A stretch of 64,000 nt of DNA from Desulfovibrio subterraneus (GCF_013340285.1 NZ_BLVO01000005.1:124001-188000); one strand, 5' to 3'; positions 45,835-55,459 are shown, numbered from the stretch's first letter. Program-made: numbers and translations. Notes: generated from the letters alone by a model not told the origin.

Positions 45835-46338
45835 CTAGCGCTTCTTCTTGCCATTGCTCGTGTCCGGGAACACGTGGACCAGGTGCGCTTTCTTGATATC
45901 GTTCCAGTGTACGGTGAGTACACCCTCTTCTTCGGGGAGTGAGAGCGTAACGTCTTCGCCGTTTACGCCCTGCAGGGTGCCCGGGAATTTGCGCCGACCG
46001 GAAAATTCGCCGTGCGGTTCACGCAGCACGACAACCACGGGGCTGCCGACATAGGCGGCCATCTGCGCAGCTGAGAAGAAGGGGCGCTCAAGGCCGGGAG
46101 AAGAGACTTCCAATATATATGCACCGGAAATTATATCCTCTACCTCAAGAGCCAGACCGGTGTGACGGGAAATATCCGCACACTGGTCTATGTTCACGCC
46201 TTCGGGGCCTTCCACGTAGATGCGCACCACGAGTCTGGGGCCTGCTCCGAGTTCGAGCCCCCACAGGGTGAGGTTCATGGATTCCACAATCGGTTCAACG
46301 ATTGCGAGGATTCGTGAATGCCTAGTGCTGCCACTCAT
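45835..46338 (-). CDS. rimP: Ribosome maturation factor RimP
   Basis: The 167-residue protein has the RimP pattern: LWGLELGAGPRLVVRIYVEGPEGVNI, QCADISRHTGLALEVED and LEVSSPGLERPFF. RimP assists 30S maturation. It is the first gene of the rimP-nusA-ylxR-infB operon, with its promoter in the ~110 bp upstream. Confidence 0.94.
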   Translation of the reverse strand: MSGSTRHSRILAIVEPIVESMNLTLWGLELGAGPRLVVRIYVEGPEGVNIDQCADISRHTGLALEVEDIISGAYILEVSSPGLERPFFSAAQMAAYVGSPVVVVLREPHGEFSGRRKFPGTLQGVNGEDVTLSLPEEEGVLTVHWNDIKKAHLVHVFPDTSNGKKKR

Positions 46339-46447
46339 GCTGCGATGTCCTTATACCTTGTTCGGCCAGGGGCCGCATGCCGTTGTCCGCGCATGCCGGT
46401 CCCTTGTGAATCTTAAAAAAAAATTGTGCTTCCCGAAGCTGGGGCAA

Positions 46448-46476
46448 TAAAAAAAGGGGGCCCACACGGCCACCCC
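46448..46476 (-). terminator. Candidate terminator after rrf2
   Basis: On the minus strand a GC-rich imperfect hairpin (GGGGTGGCC ... GGCCCCC) is followed by seven T. It lies ~200 nt after the rrf2 stop and ~110 nt before rimP. The ~200 nt between it and rrf2 has no gene. Confidence 0.5.
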
Positions 46477-46677
46477 GGTCATTGCCGCCATGCGGCTACA
46501 GGATGTCTCGGCATAACTCGCTGAAAACGCGGACGTTTGTCAGAAAGTTGTCGGGGATGAATACACCACCCAACGCTGCCGAATCGATTTTTAATAACCT
46601 CTTCAGGTGGCTCTGTCAAGCGGTGCGGCTCTGCGTGAGCCTTCTGTTGCAATACTTTCAGGATGTTTCAGGAACCG

Positions 46678-47127
46678 TTATGCGCGGGGCGGAACGGAGT
46701 CGGGCTGGTTTTTCGGACAAAGGGATGTGTCGCGGATGAGATCTGCAAGTGTAAAGGTGTTCAGCTTGTTGTACATGGCCTTTGCACCTTCTTCCCATAT
46801 GGTACGGGTAAGACACACGTGCATGCGCGGACAGCAGTTCTGTCGTTCGTCGCAGTCGTAGCAGGGGGCGGTTTTCTCAAGCGAGTGAGCCACATCGCCT
46901 ATGGGAATGTCCTTGGGATCTTTGGCCAGCACGTAGCCCCCGTGCGCACCCAGACGGCTCTTGATGTAGCCGTCCTTTTTGAGGACGCGCATGAGTTTTT
47001 CCAGATACTTCAGGGAAATTTCCTGCCGCAAGGCAATATCCTTGATGGAAACCGGGCCATCTTCCTGATTCATTGCTATGTCGAGCAGCATTCTGGTGCC
47101 GTAGCGGCTTCTTGTGGTCAACTTCAT
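46678..47127 (-). CDS. rrf2: Rrf2-family transcriptional regulator
   Basis: The 149-residue protein starts MKLTTRSRYGTRMLLDIAM and has a winged helix (IALRQEISLKYLEKLMRVLKK) and LGAHGGYVL. Its cysteines C89, C92, C98, C99 and C105 could hold an Fe-S cluster, as in other Rrf2/IscR members. Rrf2 of Desulfovibrio vulgaris, encoded downstream of hmc, is the family's namesake and represses hmc. Here it follows rrf1, the same order. Confidence 0.94.
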   Translation of the reverse strand: MKLTTRSRYGTRMLLDIAMNQEDGPVSIKDIALRQEISLKYLEKLMRVLKKDGYIKSRLGAHGGYVLAKDPKDIPIGDVAHSLEKTAPCYDCDERQNCCPRMHVCLTRTIWEEGAKAMYNKLNTFTLADLIRDTSLCPKNQPDSVPPRA

Positions 47128-47158
47128 GCTAAGTCGGTTTTTGCTATCCTGTAGAAGT

Positions 47159-47182
47159 CCGGCAGGGCCGAAGCCCTGCCGG
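47159..47182 (-). other. Intercistronic hairpin, rrf1-rrf2
   Basis: Perfect 10-bp stem CCGGCAGGGC / GCCCTGCCGG closed by CGAA. There is no U tract, so it may set RNA stability or processing rather than end transcription. Confidence 0.7.
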
Positions 47183-47187
47183 TGTGG

Positions 47188-47544
47188 TTATCCGGGAAAA
47201 GTATCGCGAATTATCCCGATGAGCTTCTCGGGGTCGAACGGCTTGTTCACGGTTGCAACCGCGTTGGGAATGGCATGGTGCAGTCCGGGCAGTCCGCAGA
47301 TGAGAATGAACGGAGTCTGCGACATGCCGTTCAGTGCCACCATATCCTTATAAAGCAGGGGGCCTGCTTCTCCGGGCATTTCCATGTCCAGTGTTATCAG
47401 GTCGGGCGGTTGTGCCGCTGCGTGGCGCACGGCCTGTTCGCGGCTGACCGCTCCTGTTGCTTCGTACCCTTGAGCCGTCAGGATGTTCACGAGATATTCG
47501 ACGATGTTCTGGTCATCATCGACAACCATGATGCGTAAAGCCAT
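47188..47544 (-). CDS. rrf1: Rrf1 response regulator (single receiver domain)
   Basis: The 118-residue protein is a bare receiver domain. It has acidic residues near the N-terminus (MVVDDDQN), phospho-acceptor D53 in LDMEMPG, and K101 in VNKPFDP. There is no output domain. In D. vulgaris rrf1 and rrf2 lie downstream of hmc and affect its expression. AGGAG precedes the ATG at 47544; the longer frame is not used. The partner kinase is not in this window. Confidence 0.92.
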   Translation of the reverse strand: MALRIMVVDDDQNIVEYLVNILTAQGYEATGAVSREQAVRHAAAQPPDLITLDMEMPGEAGPLLYKDMVALNGMSQTPFILICGLPGLHHAIPNAVATVNKPFDPEKLIGIIRDTFPG

Positions 47545-47586
47545 GACGGTCGCTCCTGTTTGCACTGCGTGACAGACGAAGGGGCG

Positions 47587-47633
47587 CTGCCCTGCGGGCA
47601 GGAAATGCGCGGGGAGGCATGTGCCTCCCCGCG
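47587..47633 (-). other. Tandem hairpins between hmcF and rrf1
   Basis: Two stem-loops: a 12-bp perfect stem CGCGGGGAGGCA / TGCCTCCCCGCG (47608-47633) just after the hmcF stop, and CTGCCC / GGGCAG (47587-47601). No U tract follows. They may protect the hmc mRNA 3' end or reduce regulator expression. Confidence 0.7.
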
Positions 47634-47640
47634 TCAGGCT

Positions 47641-49035
47641 CTATTCGTCTTCGTCTTCCTGCAGCTTCAGGTGATCGGGAATGATCGCCATCTTCAGGAT
47701 CAGCGGCTTAAGGAAGGTCCAGCGGATGCCGATTTCAAACTCTTCCTCAAGGTCGCGGATGGCGTCCCAGCAGTTGTGGCAGGGAGCCACAACCAGCTTG
47801 CAGCCGGTAGCGAGGATCTGGTCGCGCTTGGTCTTCAGCGCTTCGTTACGCTGATGACGGTATTTGCCGATACCGTTGAAGCCGCCGCCGCCACCGCAGC
47901 AGTAGTTGTGCTCGCGGTTGGGGGCCATTTCACGGAAGTCTTCGGCAATGTAACTCATGATCTCGCGGGTAATGTTCGCAAGGCCGTGGTTACGCACGTA
48001 GTTGCAGGAGTCCTGAAGGGTGACAGGCTCCTTGATCTTCTTGGTCGGGTCGATCTTGATCTTGCCCGTGCGCAGCGCCTCTGCGAGCCATTCCACGTAG
48101 TGGATGTAGGGTGCGGGCGTAAGGCCATCTTCACGTCCGGCCCAGTAGGGGCCTTCAATGACGGTGGCACGGTGCGCATGGCCGCATTCGGTACCCACGA
48201 CGCGCTTGGGGCGCAGGCGTTCGATGGCGGCGTAGACGGTTTCCACCTGCTTCTTGCAGGCAGCCCAGTCACCGGCGAACATGGCAAGAGAGGTCTGTTC
48301 CCAGCCGGTGCTCGGCACGGTCCAGTTCTCACCCGCAAGGTGGAAGAGGATTGCCGCTTCCGCAAGGTCTTCCGGATAGTGCTTGGGTTCGCGGGCATTC
48401 AGGGTGTACATGATGTCCGCATCTTCCTTGTCTACCGGAATTTCCAGGCCGGGCCATTCTTCGCCGTATTCGTCGGCCATCCATTCGCAGGTATCCACCC
48501 AATCTTCTTCGGTCACGTCCATCTGGGCGTTGTACACGCGGTGCATGCCGGAGCCGATCTTCATTTCCCACGGTACAAAACCCTGAGAGTAGAGAAGGCC
48601 GCGCAGGTAGCTGAACATGACGCCCATGTCGATGCCGTGGGGGCAGTACATGCCGCAACGGTTGCAGCAGGTGCACTGGGACCATGCAACGTCCACGCAG
48701 TGACGCATGAACTCGTTGCTCACATCGCCCTTTTTCTTGACGATTTCGCCAAGGGTGGACTGGATCTTATATGCCGGAACCTGCTTGGGATCACGATCGC
48801 TTACGCGATACAGGAAGCAGGAGTCGGCGCACATGCCGCAGTGGGCACAGATTTCGAGCCAGGTGCGGATGCGCGATTTGCAGGTTTTTTCAAGGGTCGC
48901 AGCCAGCGCGGGAACATCCACGTCCAGCTTCTTCATTTCCTCGTAGTACTGCGCGCCGCCCTTGTCGCCAAGAAGGGCCTTGAGGTCTTCTTCGGTGTTG
49001 ACGGGGCGCTTATTGCAGAAAATACCTTCAGGCAT
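47641..49035 (-). CDS. hmcF: HmcF, cytoplasmic Fe-S subunit (HdrD/DsrK-like)
   Basis: The 464-residue protein resembles heterodisulfide-reductase subunit D and DsrK. It has two 4Fe-4S motifs (C63-x2-C66-x2-C69-x3-C73 and [12 protein letters not shown] around 121-131) and C-terminal CCG-type motifs (YCCGGGGG and APCHNCWD). It is the cytoplasmic end of the Hmc complex, which exchanges electrons between periplasmic hydrogen metabolism and cytoplasmic reactions. It lies after hmcE. Confidence 0.94.
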   Translation of the reverse strand: MPEGIFCNKRPVNTEEDLKALLGDKGGAQYYEEMKKLDVDVPALAATLEKTCKSRIRTWLEICAHCGMCADSCFLYRVSDRDPKQVPAYKIQSTLGEIVKKKGDVSNEFMRHCVDVAWSQCTCCNRCGMYCPHGIDMGVMFSYLRGLLYSQGFVPWEMKIGSGMHRVYNAQMDVTEEDWVDTCEWMADEYGEEWPGLEIPVDKEDADIMYTLNAREPKHYPEDLAEAAILFHLAGENWTVPSTGWEQTSLAMFAGDWAACKKQVETVYAAIERLRPKRVVGTECGHAHRATVIEGPYWAGREDGLTPAPYIHYVEWLAEALRTGKIKIDPTKKIKEPVTLQDSCNYVRNHGLANITREIMSYIAEDFREMAPNREHNYCCGGGGGFNGIGKYRHQRNEALKTKRDQILATGCKLVVAPCHNCWDAIRDLEEEFEIGIRWTFLKPLILKMAIIPDHLKLQEDEDE

Positions 49036-49058
49036 TGGTTACTCCTAGAGGCTCGCTG

Positions 49059-49739
49059 TTACCAGGGGAAGGCGTAGTTCCGCTTCATGCCGCCGCGCTT
49101 GATGCTGTAGTCCATGCCCAGCTGACCGCGGGACATGAAGAAGAGCACGATGTGCGAGAGCTTGGTGAAGGGAGCGATGATGAGCAGCAGTTCGCCGGTA
49201 AGGATGTGGGCAGTGATCCAGAAATCATAGGTGCCCCAGTGCATACGGGCGACAAAGCCGGTCACGAACGGTGCCACGGAAACAGCCAGAATGAACCAGT
49301 CATAAGGCGTGGTGAGAATGCGCACCTCGGTCAGGGCGATGCGGCGCAGGGCCAGCATTACGCCGCCGATGATGGCGAGCACGGTCAGCACGTCTGCAAC
49401 GATGGAAGGCAGCGCGGGCAGGCTGAAGCCGATAGCCTCTTCCAGCAGGACCTGGTGGCCCAGAAGGAACAGGGGAACCAGCACACCGCCGATGTGGAAC
49501 AGGAAGAACGCGACAGCCATGAAGGGCTGGTCGCGCCAGCTGTACGTGCCACCGGGAATAAGCCAGCGGCGGATGGAGTGCAGGGCACCCTTGATACCGA
49601 GGGCCATATGGGGCTTGTAGGCAACGCGGTCGAGCTGCCAGTTCAGGCCCCTTACATACATGACGGCACGAAACGCGAGTCCCACGAAGAATACCGCGAG
49701 GGATATCAGCAGCATCGGTCCGGTAAGGAATCCAATCAT
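49059..49739 (-). CDS. hmcE: HmcE, cytochrome b-like membrane subunit
   Basis: At 226 residues with about five membrane helices, it looks like the NarI/DsrM-type cytochrome b subunits: GLAFRAVMYVRGL, FFLFHIGGVLVPLFLLGH and HILTGELLLIIAPFTKLSHIV hold candidate haem His residues. It would carry electrons across the membrane to HmcF. An AAGGAG site precedes it. Confidence 0.92.
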   Translation of the reverse strand: MIGFLTGPMLLISLAVFFVGLAFRAVMYVRGLNWQLDRVAYKPHMALGIKGALHSIRRWLIPGGTYSWRDQPFMAVAFFLFHIGGVLVPLFLLGHQVLLEEAIGFSLPALPSIVADVLTVLAIIGGVMLALRRIALTEVRILTTPYDWFILAVSVAPFVTGFVARMHWGTYDFWITAHILTGELLLIIAPFTKLSHIVLFFMSRGQLGMDYSIKRGGMKRNYAFPW

Positions 49740-49778
49740 TGTCTTCTCCTTGTCTTGCTAATGCGTGCTACGCGCAAG

Positions 49779-49922
49779 CTAGTACTTCCGGATCTTCTCG
49801 TCTCTGCCGGTGATGAACAGCCAGTAGCCGACAAAGCTGACCAGCGCCAGGCCCATCAGAATATAGACGATGGACTTGGTATGCAGCATGAAGTCGTGGA
49901 GGGTGTAGAAAATGTGTTCCAT
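49779..49922 (-). CDS. hmcD: HmcD, small membrane subunit
   Basis: This 47-residue gene was found by reading the gap between hmcC and hmcE. It starts MEHIFYTLHDFMLHTKSIVY, has one membrane helix (IVYILMGLALVSFVGYWLFI) and ends in DEKIRKY. D. vulgaris HmcD is likewise a tiny one-helix protein between HmcC and HmcE. AAGGAG precedes the ATG. Confidence 0.9.
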   Translation of the reverse strand: MEHIFYTLHDFMLHTKSIVYILMGLALVSFVGYWLFITGRDEKIRKY

Positions 49923-49940
49923 TGTTCTTTCTCCTTTGGC

Positions 49941-51101
49941 CTAGTGGGCGTCCTTGTACTCAGGATGCTCGTACAGAACAGGCATCTTGGTAGCAATGAA
50001 CCGGTAGGTGGTGACGATCAGGGTTACAACGAAGATGGAGATGCCCACTTCCATCCAGCTGGGGAAGTAGCGCTCAGCAGCGGGAAGCTGCCAGTTGAAG
50101 GCAATCATGCTCACGTTGAAACGGTTGATCACGATACCGAGCACGCCGAAGACAGAGGCGATGCGCACGAGCTTGAGGTTCTTTTCACGTACGCCGAGGG
50201 CGTAGAGGAAAGAGGGCAGTGCGACAAAACCGAACATTTCGACGAGGAACCATGCACCGTAACCGGTGGCAAGGTACTGCCAGTCGTTGTCCATGGTGAT
50301 GTCGAACACCTTGATGAAGAAGTAGCCCAGCAGGATGAAGGAGGCGGCCTTGGCCATGCCGAAAGCTACGCCGTCGGCTTCCTTCAGGTGGGTTTCGTCC
50401 ATCTTGTCGTGCATGCCCTTGTGTGCCAGCGTTCCTTCAAAGATGACCATGGAAGCACCTGCCACCATGGAAGACATGAAGAAGAACACGGGCAGGAAGC
50501 TGGAATACCACAGCGGGTGCAGCTTGCCGGGGGCGATGAGGAAGAGCGCGCCGAGCGAGCTCTGGTGCATGGTGGAAAGAACCACGCCGAGAATGGTCAG
50601 GGGCAGAGTCAGCCTGATCACGAAGTTACGGATCTTGCGGAAGCCCAGCCATTCCAGAGCGGCGGGAGACCATTCCACGAACAACACGGTCACGTACGTG
50701 GCAACGCACAGACCCACTTCGAACAGAAGCGAGGTGGTACCCTGCGAGTATACCAGCGGATAAGGCAGGCGCCACGGATGACCAAGGTCGTACATCAGGG
50801 CTACAACAACGAAGAAGTAGCCGAGGAAGGCCGTGGTAATGGCGGGACGCACTGCGGAATGATAGCGCTTGAGCCCGAAAAGGTAGCAGGATGCGGAGGT
50901 TACGTACCCGCCGGCGGCGAGTGCTACGCCGCACATGAGGTCAAACCCGATCCAGATGCCCCAGGGGTTGTTGTCGTCAAGATTGGTGACAGCACCGATC
51001 CCTTTGTAGAAGCGCAGGAACGTAAGCACCAGACCGCCGGCAAGGATGAAGGCGGTAAGAACGTTGCCCGGCGTCCAGAATGATTTCTGGTTATTGCTCA
51101 T
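49941..51101 (-). CDS. hmcC: HmcC, NrfD-like membrane subunit
   Basis: The 386-residue protein has about ten membrane helices and belongs to the NrfD/PsrC family of quinone-interacting or proton-conducting subunits (IWIGFDLMCGVALAAGGYVT; EWSPAALEWLGF). It would anchor HmcB and HmcA on the periplasmic side. Its ATG directly follows the hmcB stop (TAAATG). Confidence 0.94.
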   Translation of the reverse strand: MSNNQKSFWTPGNVLTAFILAGGLVLTFLRFYKGIGAVTNLDDNNPWGIWIGFDLMCGVALAAGGYVTSASCYLFGLKRYHSAVRPAITTAFLGYFFVVVALMYDLGHPWRLPYPLVYSQGTTSLLFEVGLCVATYVTVLFVEWSPAALEWLGFRKIRNFVIRLTLPLTILGVVLSTMHQSSLGALFLIAPGKLHPLWYSSFLPVFFFMSSMVAGASMVIFEGTLAHKGMHDKMDETHLKEADGVAFGMAKAASFILLGYFFIKVFDITMDNDWQYLATGYGAWFLVEMFGFVALPSFLYALGVREKNLKLVRIASVFGVLGIVINRFNVSMIAFNWQLPAAERYFPSWMEVGISIFVVTLIVTTYRFIATKMPVLYEHPEYKDAH

Positions 51102-52211
51102 TTATGCTTCCTCCTCCGGGGAATTCCCGGCGTCGGTGTCTTCTGCTTCGGCAGGAGCCTGCATGGCGGCGAGCTTTTCGTCGAAAGACTGCTGGGCTTC
51201 GGCAACGGCCTTCTTCACCTCGCGGTCAACAGCGGCAGCCTTGTCCTTGGCAGCCTTGTCCAGCGCGGTCTTCATGGCGTTGTCTGCATCGGCCTTGGTC
51301 TTGTCGATGGCTTCGCGAACTGCGTCGGCCTGTTCTTCCGCAGCGATCTTTTCCTTACGCTTGCTGATGCCGTAGGCACCTGCCAGCAGTACGGGCCAGA
51401 TACCCACAACCATGGGAACCGCACCCAGTGCGCCGGAGGTAAGCTCGGGCGCGGAGGTCTTGCCCACTACGGGCATGCCCAGCTCGGTGTGCGGCACGGC
51501 AGACAGGTACAGCCAGCTGGTGCCGCCTGCTTCCTTTTCGCCGTAGATGTGGTTCTCGTAGCGCTCGGGGTACTTGCGGATGCGGTCACGGGCAATGGCG
51601 AGAAGGTCCTCGCGTCTGCCGAAGGTGAGCGCTTCCTTGGGGCACTTTTCAACGCAGCCGGGCAGCTTGCCTTCCTGAATACGGGGATGGCACATGGTGC
51701 ACTTCTGCACCAGCGGATCCAGCGGATCATCGTATTCGAAGGTGGGCACGCCGAAGGGACATGCGACCATGCAGTAGCGGCAGCCGACACACAGGTCGCC
51801 GTTGTAGGTAACGGAACCGTCAGGATTCTTGGTGAACGCCTTGACGAAGCAGGCGGACGCACAAGCGGGTTCCTGACAGTGGTTACACTGCTGCTTGCGG
51901 AAGATGGGATGATCAAGACCGGCGGTGTTGTACTTGTTCACAACGGTGTAGGTCTTGGCATCGGTTCTGCGCTTGGTGTCCAGCACGGTCAGGTCGTCAT
52001 AGGCGACCTCGGGCTTGGGCAGATTGTTCACCTCTGCACAGGCCTGCTCGCATTTGCGGCAGCCGATGCAGCGGGTGCTGTCATGCAGGACGCCCATGGC
52101 GTCCGGATAACCGTTGAAGGTGTGGGTTCCTGCGGCCTTGACCTTGGTTGCGCCCATGGCAGAGGCAAGACCGGCACCACCCAACAGGCTCAGGAATTTT
52201 CTGCGATCCAT
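51102..52211 (-). CDS. hmcB: HmcB, periplasmic-side ferredoxin-like Fe-S subunit
   Basis: The 369-residue protein begins with a Tat-type signal ([16 protein letters not shown]). It has four 4Fe-4S sets: [38 protein letters not shown] and CTMCH ... CVEKCP. A single membrane helix (~260-280) and a Lys/Ala/Glu-rich coiled-coil tail of ~85 residues follow. The tail would lie in the cytoplasm. It passes electrons between HmcA and the membrane subunits. Confidence 0.94.
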   Translation of the reverse strand: MDRRKFLSLLGGAGLASAMGATKVKAAGTHTFNGYPDAMGVLHDSTRCIGCRKCEQACAEVNNLPKPEVAYDDLTVLDTKRRTDAKTYTVVNKYNTAGLDHPIFRKQQCNHCQEPACASACFVKAFTKNPDGSVTYNGDLCVGCRYCMVACPFGVPTFEYDDPLDPLVQKCTMCHPRIQEGKLPGCVEKCPKEALTFGRREDLLAIARDRIRKYPERYENHIYGEKEAGGTSWLYLSAVPHTELGMPVVGKTSAPELTSGALGAVPMVVGIWPVLLAGAYGISKRKEKIAAEEQADAVREAIDKTKADADNAMKTALDKAAKDKAAAVDREVKKAVAEAQQSFDEKLAAMQAPAEAEDTDAGNSPEEEA

Positions 52212-52229
52212 AACTGATCCTCCCGGGTC

Positions 52230-53837
52230 CTAGTTAGTGCGCTCGGCGTGACATTCCTTGCACGCCGTGGCCTTGGGCTTTTCAAGCTTCATGGCTGCGT
52301 GGCAGCCCATGCACTGCTGATGGTATGCAGCCTTCAGGCCGGGGCGGTCGCCCTTGTCGGCTTCGAAAGGCTTGCCGTGGCAGCTCTGACACTTGGGCGG
52401 CGTCTTGCTGACGGGGCTGTTATGATGGCAGCCCTGGCAGAAGGTGCCGGGATCGGTGTGGAAGCTTGCAGCCATCTTGTTGCCGGCCACTGCTGCGATC
52501 ATGGTCTTCACGATCTTGCGGTGGGGCATCTTGGAAGGCTCGTACTTGTCGGCAATGGCGCCGATTTCAACGAACTCGGGAATGTCCTCGTCGCCGTAGA
52601 CAGGCATGGTGGTCGGGCGTGCGCTCACAAGAGCGGATGCTGCGGCCAGCTTCTGATCCTTGTCCATGGCAGCCAGTTCATCACCCTTGGGAGCGTTCTT
52701 CTCGTGGCAGGTAGCACAGGACTGCTCGGAAGGAGCGGCCTTGGGCATCAGGCTGTGGCAGCCGGCACAGGAAGGATCGGTCTTGGCGGTGTTATGGCAG
52801 CCCACGCAGGAAGTCTTGCTCTTGACGGCGTGCATTGCCTGTTCCAGCTGAACGAAATTGCCTTCTTTCTTGCCTGCCACGGTGTGGCATTCAGTACAGG
52901 AGGCGATCTTTTCATGGTGACAGGTGCGGCAGTTGTCCAGAGAGGCTTCGTGCAGCTTGTGGTTGAAGGCCACTGCGGGCAGCTTTGCCTTCTTCAGGTC
53001 GTCAGCAACAACGAGGGTGGCATCAGGCTGGCCGCGTTCGAGACGGGGCACTTCCGTAACCACTTTGTACTGCTTCTGCGCTTCGGCGGTGTGGCAACCT
53101 GCACAGGTGACGGGACCGGTATCACCGGTGGTCTTCACGTGGCAGAGCACACAGGATTCGTGAGCGGCAACCTTGAAGGCGGGCTTCATCTTGTCAGCGC
53201 CTTCGGCAACGGGAGTAGGCTCGCTCTTATGACAGGCGCGGCAGGAATCTTCGGTATTCTTCTTCCATTCGGCCTTCTTGGTAGCGGGATCATACACGTG
53301 GTGGCATGCGCCACAGTTCACATCCTGTCCTGCAACCTTGATGGTCTTGGCGGAAATGTGACGGTAATGCAGGGACTTATCCATTCCCACTTCCTTCCAT
53401 GCGGAAGCATCTGCGGGATTGGGATTGTGACAGGCGCGGCATTCGCCTTCCTGCGGTCCCGTGTTGTTGCCTGCGGCAGCCTGTTCGGCATGGCAGGCGA
53501 AACAGTTAGTGTGATAGAGTTTCTTGAGTTCTTCTGCGCTACCGTCCTCGGTGCGCATGAACTTAAGAGACATTTTACCATCCTGCGTTTTGTGACAAGC
53601 GGAGCAATCTTTGTTCAACTTTTTCATTGCTTCCGTATGCAGGTCATGGCGATAGGTAACAGCCGGCAACTCGGTGTTCCCCATTTTCCCGATCACATCG
53701 ATGGTGACGATGTCAGCATAGCTACCGGCAGAGGATACCTCGGCCTTGGAGCTCCGCGCCTCGTGTCCCCAGACCGAGACGAGTGCTACCGCAACCAGCA
53801 GTCCCGCCCATCGCAGCAGTGATCTTCCTTTCATCAT
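52230..53837 (-). CDS. hmcA: HmcA, 16-haem high-molecular-weight cytochrome c
   Basis: The 535-residue exported protein has a signal peptide (residues 1 to ~31) and 16 CxxCH haem c motifs, which I counted along the protein from CSACHK to CKECHA. This number is diagnostic of HmcA. It accepts electrons in the periplasm, for example from hydrogenase-linked type I cytochrome c3, and hands them to HmcB-F. It is the first gene of the operon. AAGGAC precedes the paired ATGs. Confidence 0.97.
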   Translation of the reverse strand: MMKGRSLLRWAGLLVAVALVSVWGHEARSSKAEVSSAGSYADIVTIDVIGKMGNTELPAVTYRHDLHTEAMKKLNKDCSACHKTQDGKMSLKFMRTEDGSAEELKKLYHTNCFACHAEQAAAGNNTGPQEGECRACHNPNPADASAWKEVGMDKSLHYRHISAKTIKVAGQDVNCGACHHVYDPATKKAEWKKNTEDSCRACHKSEPTPVAEGADKMKPAFKVAAHESCVLCHVKTTGDTGPVTCAGCHTAEAQKQYKVVTEVPRLERGQPDATLVVADDLKKAKLPAVAFNHKLHEASLDNCRTCHHEKIASCTECHTVAGKKEGNFVQLEQAMHAVKSKTSCVGCHNTAKTDPSCAGCHSLMPKAAPSEQSCATCHEKNAPKGDELAAMDKDQKLAAASALVSARPTTMPVYGDEDIPEFVEIGAIADKYEPSKMPHRKIVKTMIAAVAGNKMAASFHTDPGTFCQGCHHNSPVSKTPPKCQSCHGKPFEADKGDRPGLKAAYHQQCMGCHAAMKLEKPKATACKECHAERTN

Positions 53838-53945
53838 AGTGGCAGTCCTTTCGATGAAATTACAAACACGTCCTTCAGACTTCCCTCAGCCGATCGCCCT
53901 TCGCTCCGGTTCCCTGCGGAACGGCGGGACAGGTTGTAACCTTGC

Positions 53946-53974
53946 TGCATAGAAACGTGACAACAAGCTGGCAA
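53946..53974 (-). promoter_or_regulatory. Candidate sigma-70 promoter of the hmc operon
   Basis: On the minus strand TTGCCA (53974-53969) and TATGCA (53951-53946) are exactly 17 bp apart. The leader to hmcA would be ~100 nt. No gene lies in 53838-54357, so this region holds the regulatory DNA of the operon. Confidence 0.5.
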
Positions 53975-54061
53975 CTTGCTGTCATAACAGGCTATTCCAT
54001 GCTGCTCATATCCTTTTGTCTACCTTGCGGGGCAAGCCCTTACAGGGTGGAACAAACCCAT

Positions 54062-54122
54062 ACCGTGTAGCGGTAAAAACCTACCATGTTGGTATGAGTT
54101 AAATCCTACCCATCAGGTAGGC
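54062..54122. promoter_or_regulatory. Array of three TACC/GGTA dyads upstream of hmcA
   Basis: Three inverted repeats lie in 61 bp: TACCG-N5-CGGTA (54062-54076), TACCA-TGT-TGGTA (54083-54095) and CCTACC-N5-GGTAGG (54106-54122). Their centres are 20 and 25 bp apart. They are likely protein-binding sites, with Rrf2, Rrf1 or another regulator as candidates. Confidence 0.6.
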
Positions 54123-54357
54123 GAAATGACTATGTGCGTCAAGGACAATTTTAGATTTTGCCGACAAGACTACGCGTGGATAATTGGCTGATTTAATTGG
54201 GATCATGATTGGTCAGATGACCAGTCCGGATGCGCCTAACTGTTCAAGAAGCAAGGCGCGGGAAGGGTTATGTACGACTCCGGTAGGAAATGATTCGCAC
54301 CCGGAGGAAGGTGAAAAAAATCTTGGGGAAAGAGATAAAAAGGAAGGGAAAGGCGGA

Positions 54358-55296
54358 TTAATGCCAGAGAATGTGGCCGAGCACGGTTTCAGCCAGATCC
54401 GTGCCGGTAAGATCGCGGATGGTGCGTATGCCGCCGGGGCTGAGCACATTGAATTCAATGACGTAGGGGAAGACAAGGTCGATGCCCGCGAAGGATACCC
54501 CCCTCTCCATGAGCCATGTGCCGAGCCGTGCGCACAGGGCAGCTTCATCCGCCGTGAGGGAATATGGTTCGCTGCTGGCCCCCTGCGCCAGATTGGTACG
54601 GTGGTCGTGCACGGCCTTGCGTCTGTACTGACCCACCACCTTGCCCGCAGCCATGAGCACGCGCACCTCGCCCTGCCGTATTTCCGGCACATAGCGCTGC
54701 AGCAGGCAGTAGCGGCCTTCGCCGTTGCCGGTCATGTTATGCAGAATGGCCCGTGCGTTGGTGTCCGTGCGGGAAATGAGAAACACATCACGGCCGAAGG
54801 CTTCCGCCGGGGGTTTGACAATCCATTTCTCGTCCGCAGGCGCATCGGGAGAGGCAACCACGGACCACAGGTAGTCCGCGTCGCATGAGGCGTAGGTTTC
54901 CGGATAGCGGAATACATCGCCCATGCCAGCCATGTAGTACTTGCTGTTCAGGTGCATGAGCGCGTCCACGGAATTGGCCACGGGGGTGGTTTCCGCGAGC
55001 AGGCGCAGCAGTTGCAGCTTGTCGAGAAAGGCTCCGCGCCTGCCGAAGCTGAGCACTTGCACGTGGTCGAAATCACGCAGCGGCATGTTCTGCGGTTCGG
55101 GGGCAATGTGCAGTTCGCCGGATTTCGTCAGCGAGGGCGCGTAGGTATCGCACACCACCATGCCGTTGCGCAGCCCCAGCGTGTCCATGGCCCCGAAACG
55201 AGGAGCCAGCCCCATGCGCAGAGCTGCGCGGGCGAATTCAACGCCGTTTTCCGGATCGTCAAAGGGACTGCGGACAAGAAGGCAGATGGTGGTCAT
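54358..55296 (-). CDS. ATP-grasp enzyme, glutathione-synthetase-like (GshB type)
   Basis: The 312-residue protein has the GshB-type ATP-grasp C-terminus: DEKWIVKPPAEAFGRDVF, QRYVPEIRQGEVRVLMAAG, RTNLAQGASSEP and GIDLVFPYVIEFNVLSPGGI (Mg/ATP-binding Glu/Asn). It probably joins an amino group to a carboxylate, as glutathione synthetase does. Without a partner ligase nearby, glutathione itself is not certain. It is transcribed away from hmcA's upstream region, and its 3' end is at 54358. Confidence 0.78.
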   Translation of the reverse strand: MTTICLLVRSPFDDPENGVEFARAALRMGLAPRFGAMDTLGLRNGMVVCDTYAPSLTKSGELHIAPEPQNMPLRDFDHVQVLSFGRRGAFLDKLQLLRLLAETTPVANSVDALMHLNSKYYMAGMGDVFRYPETYASCDADYLWSVVASPDAPADEKWIVKPPAEAFGRDVFLISRTDTNARAILHNMTGNGEGRYCLLQRYVPEIRQGEVRVLMAAGKVVGQYRRKAVHDHRTNLAQGASSEPYSLTADEAALCARLGTWLMERGVSFAGIDLVFPYVIEFNVLSPGGIRTIRDLTGTDLAETVLGHILWH

Positions 55297-55459
55297 GGTT
55301 GTATGAAGGTTACCTGTTTATGAGTTAGTCGCTGGATTGTATAGACTATCAGCGCCTTCATGAAGTCTTTTTTATGCTATCGGGTTGCGGTTGATCTGTG
55401 CGGGGGGCGCACCTGATGCGCATCCTCGCCAAGACACAATGCTCACATGCTCCGGTTCC

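Noticed and set aside
44269-51083. Long plus-strand open frames opposite nusA, hmcF, hmcE and hmcC
   Set aside because: All are antisense to well-identified genes and show no domain.
52248-53822. 524-codon plus-strand open frame opposite hmcA
   Set aside because: It is the complement of the 16-haem cytochrome gene; repeated Cys/His codons create the open frame.
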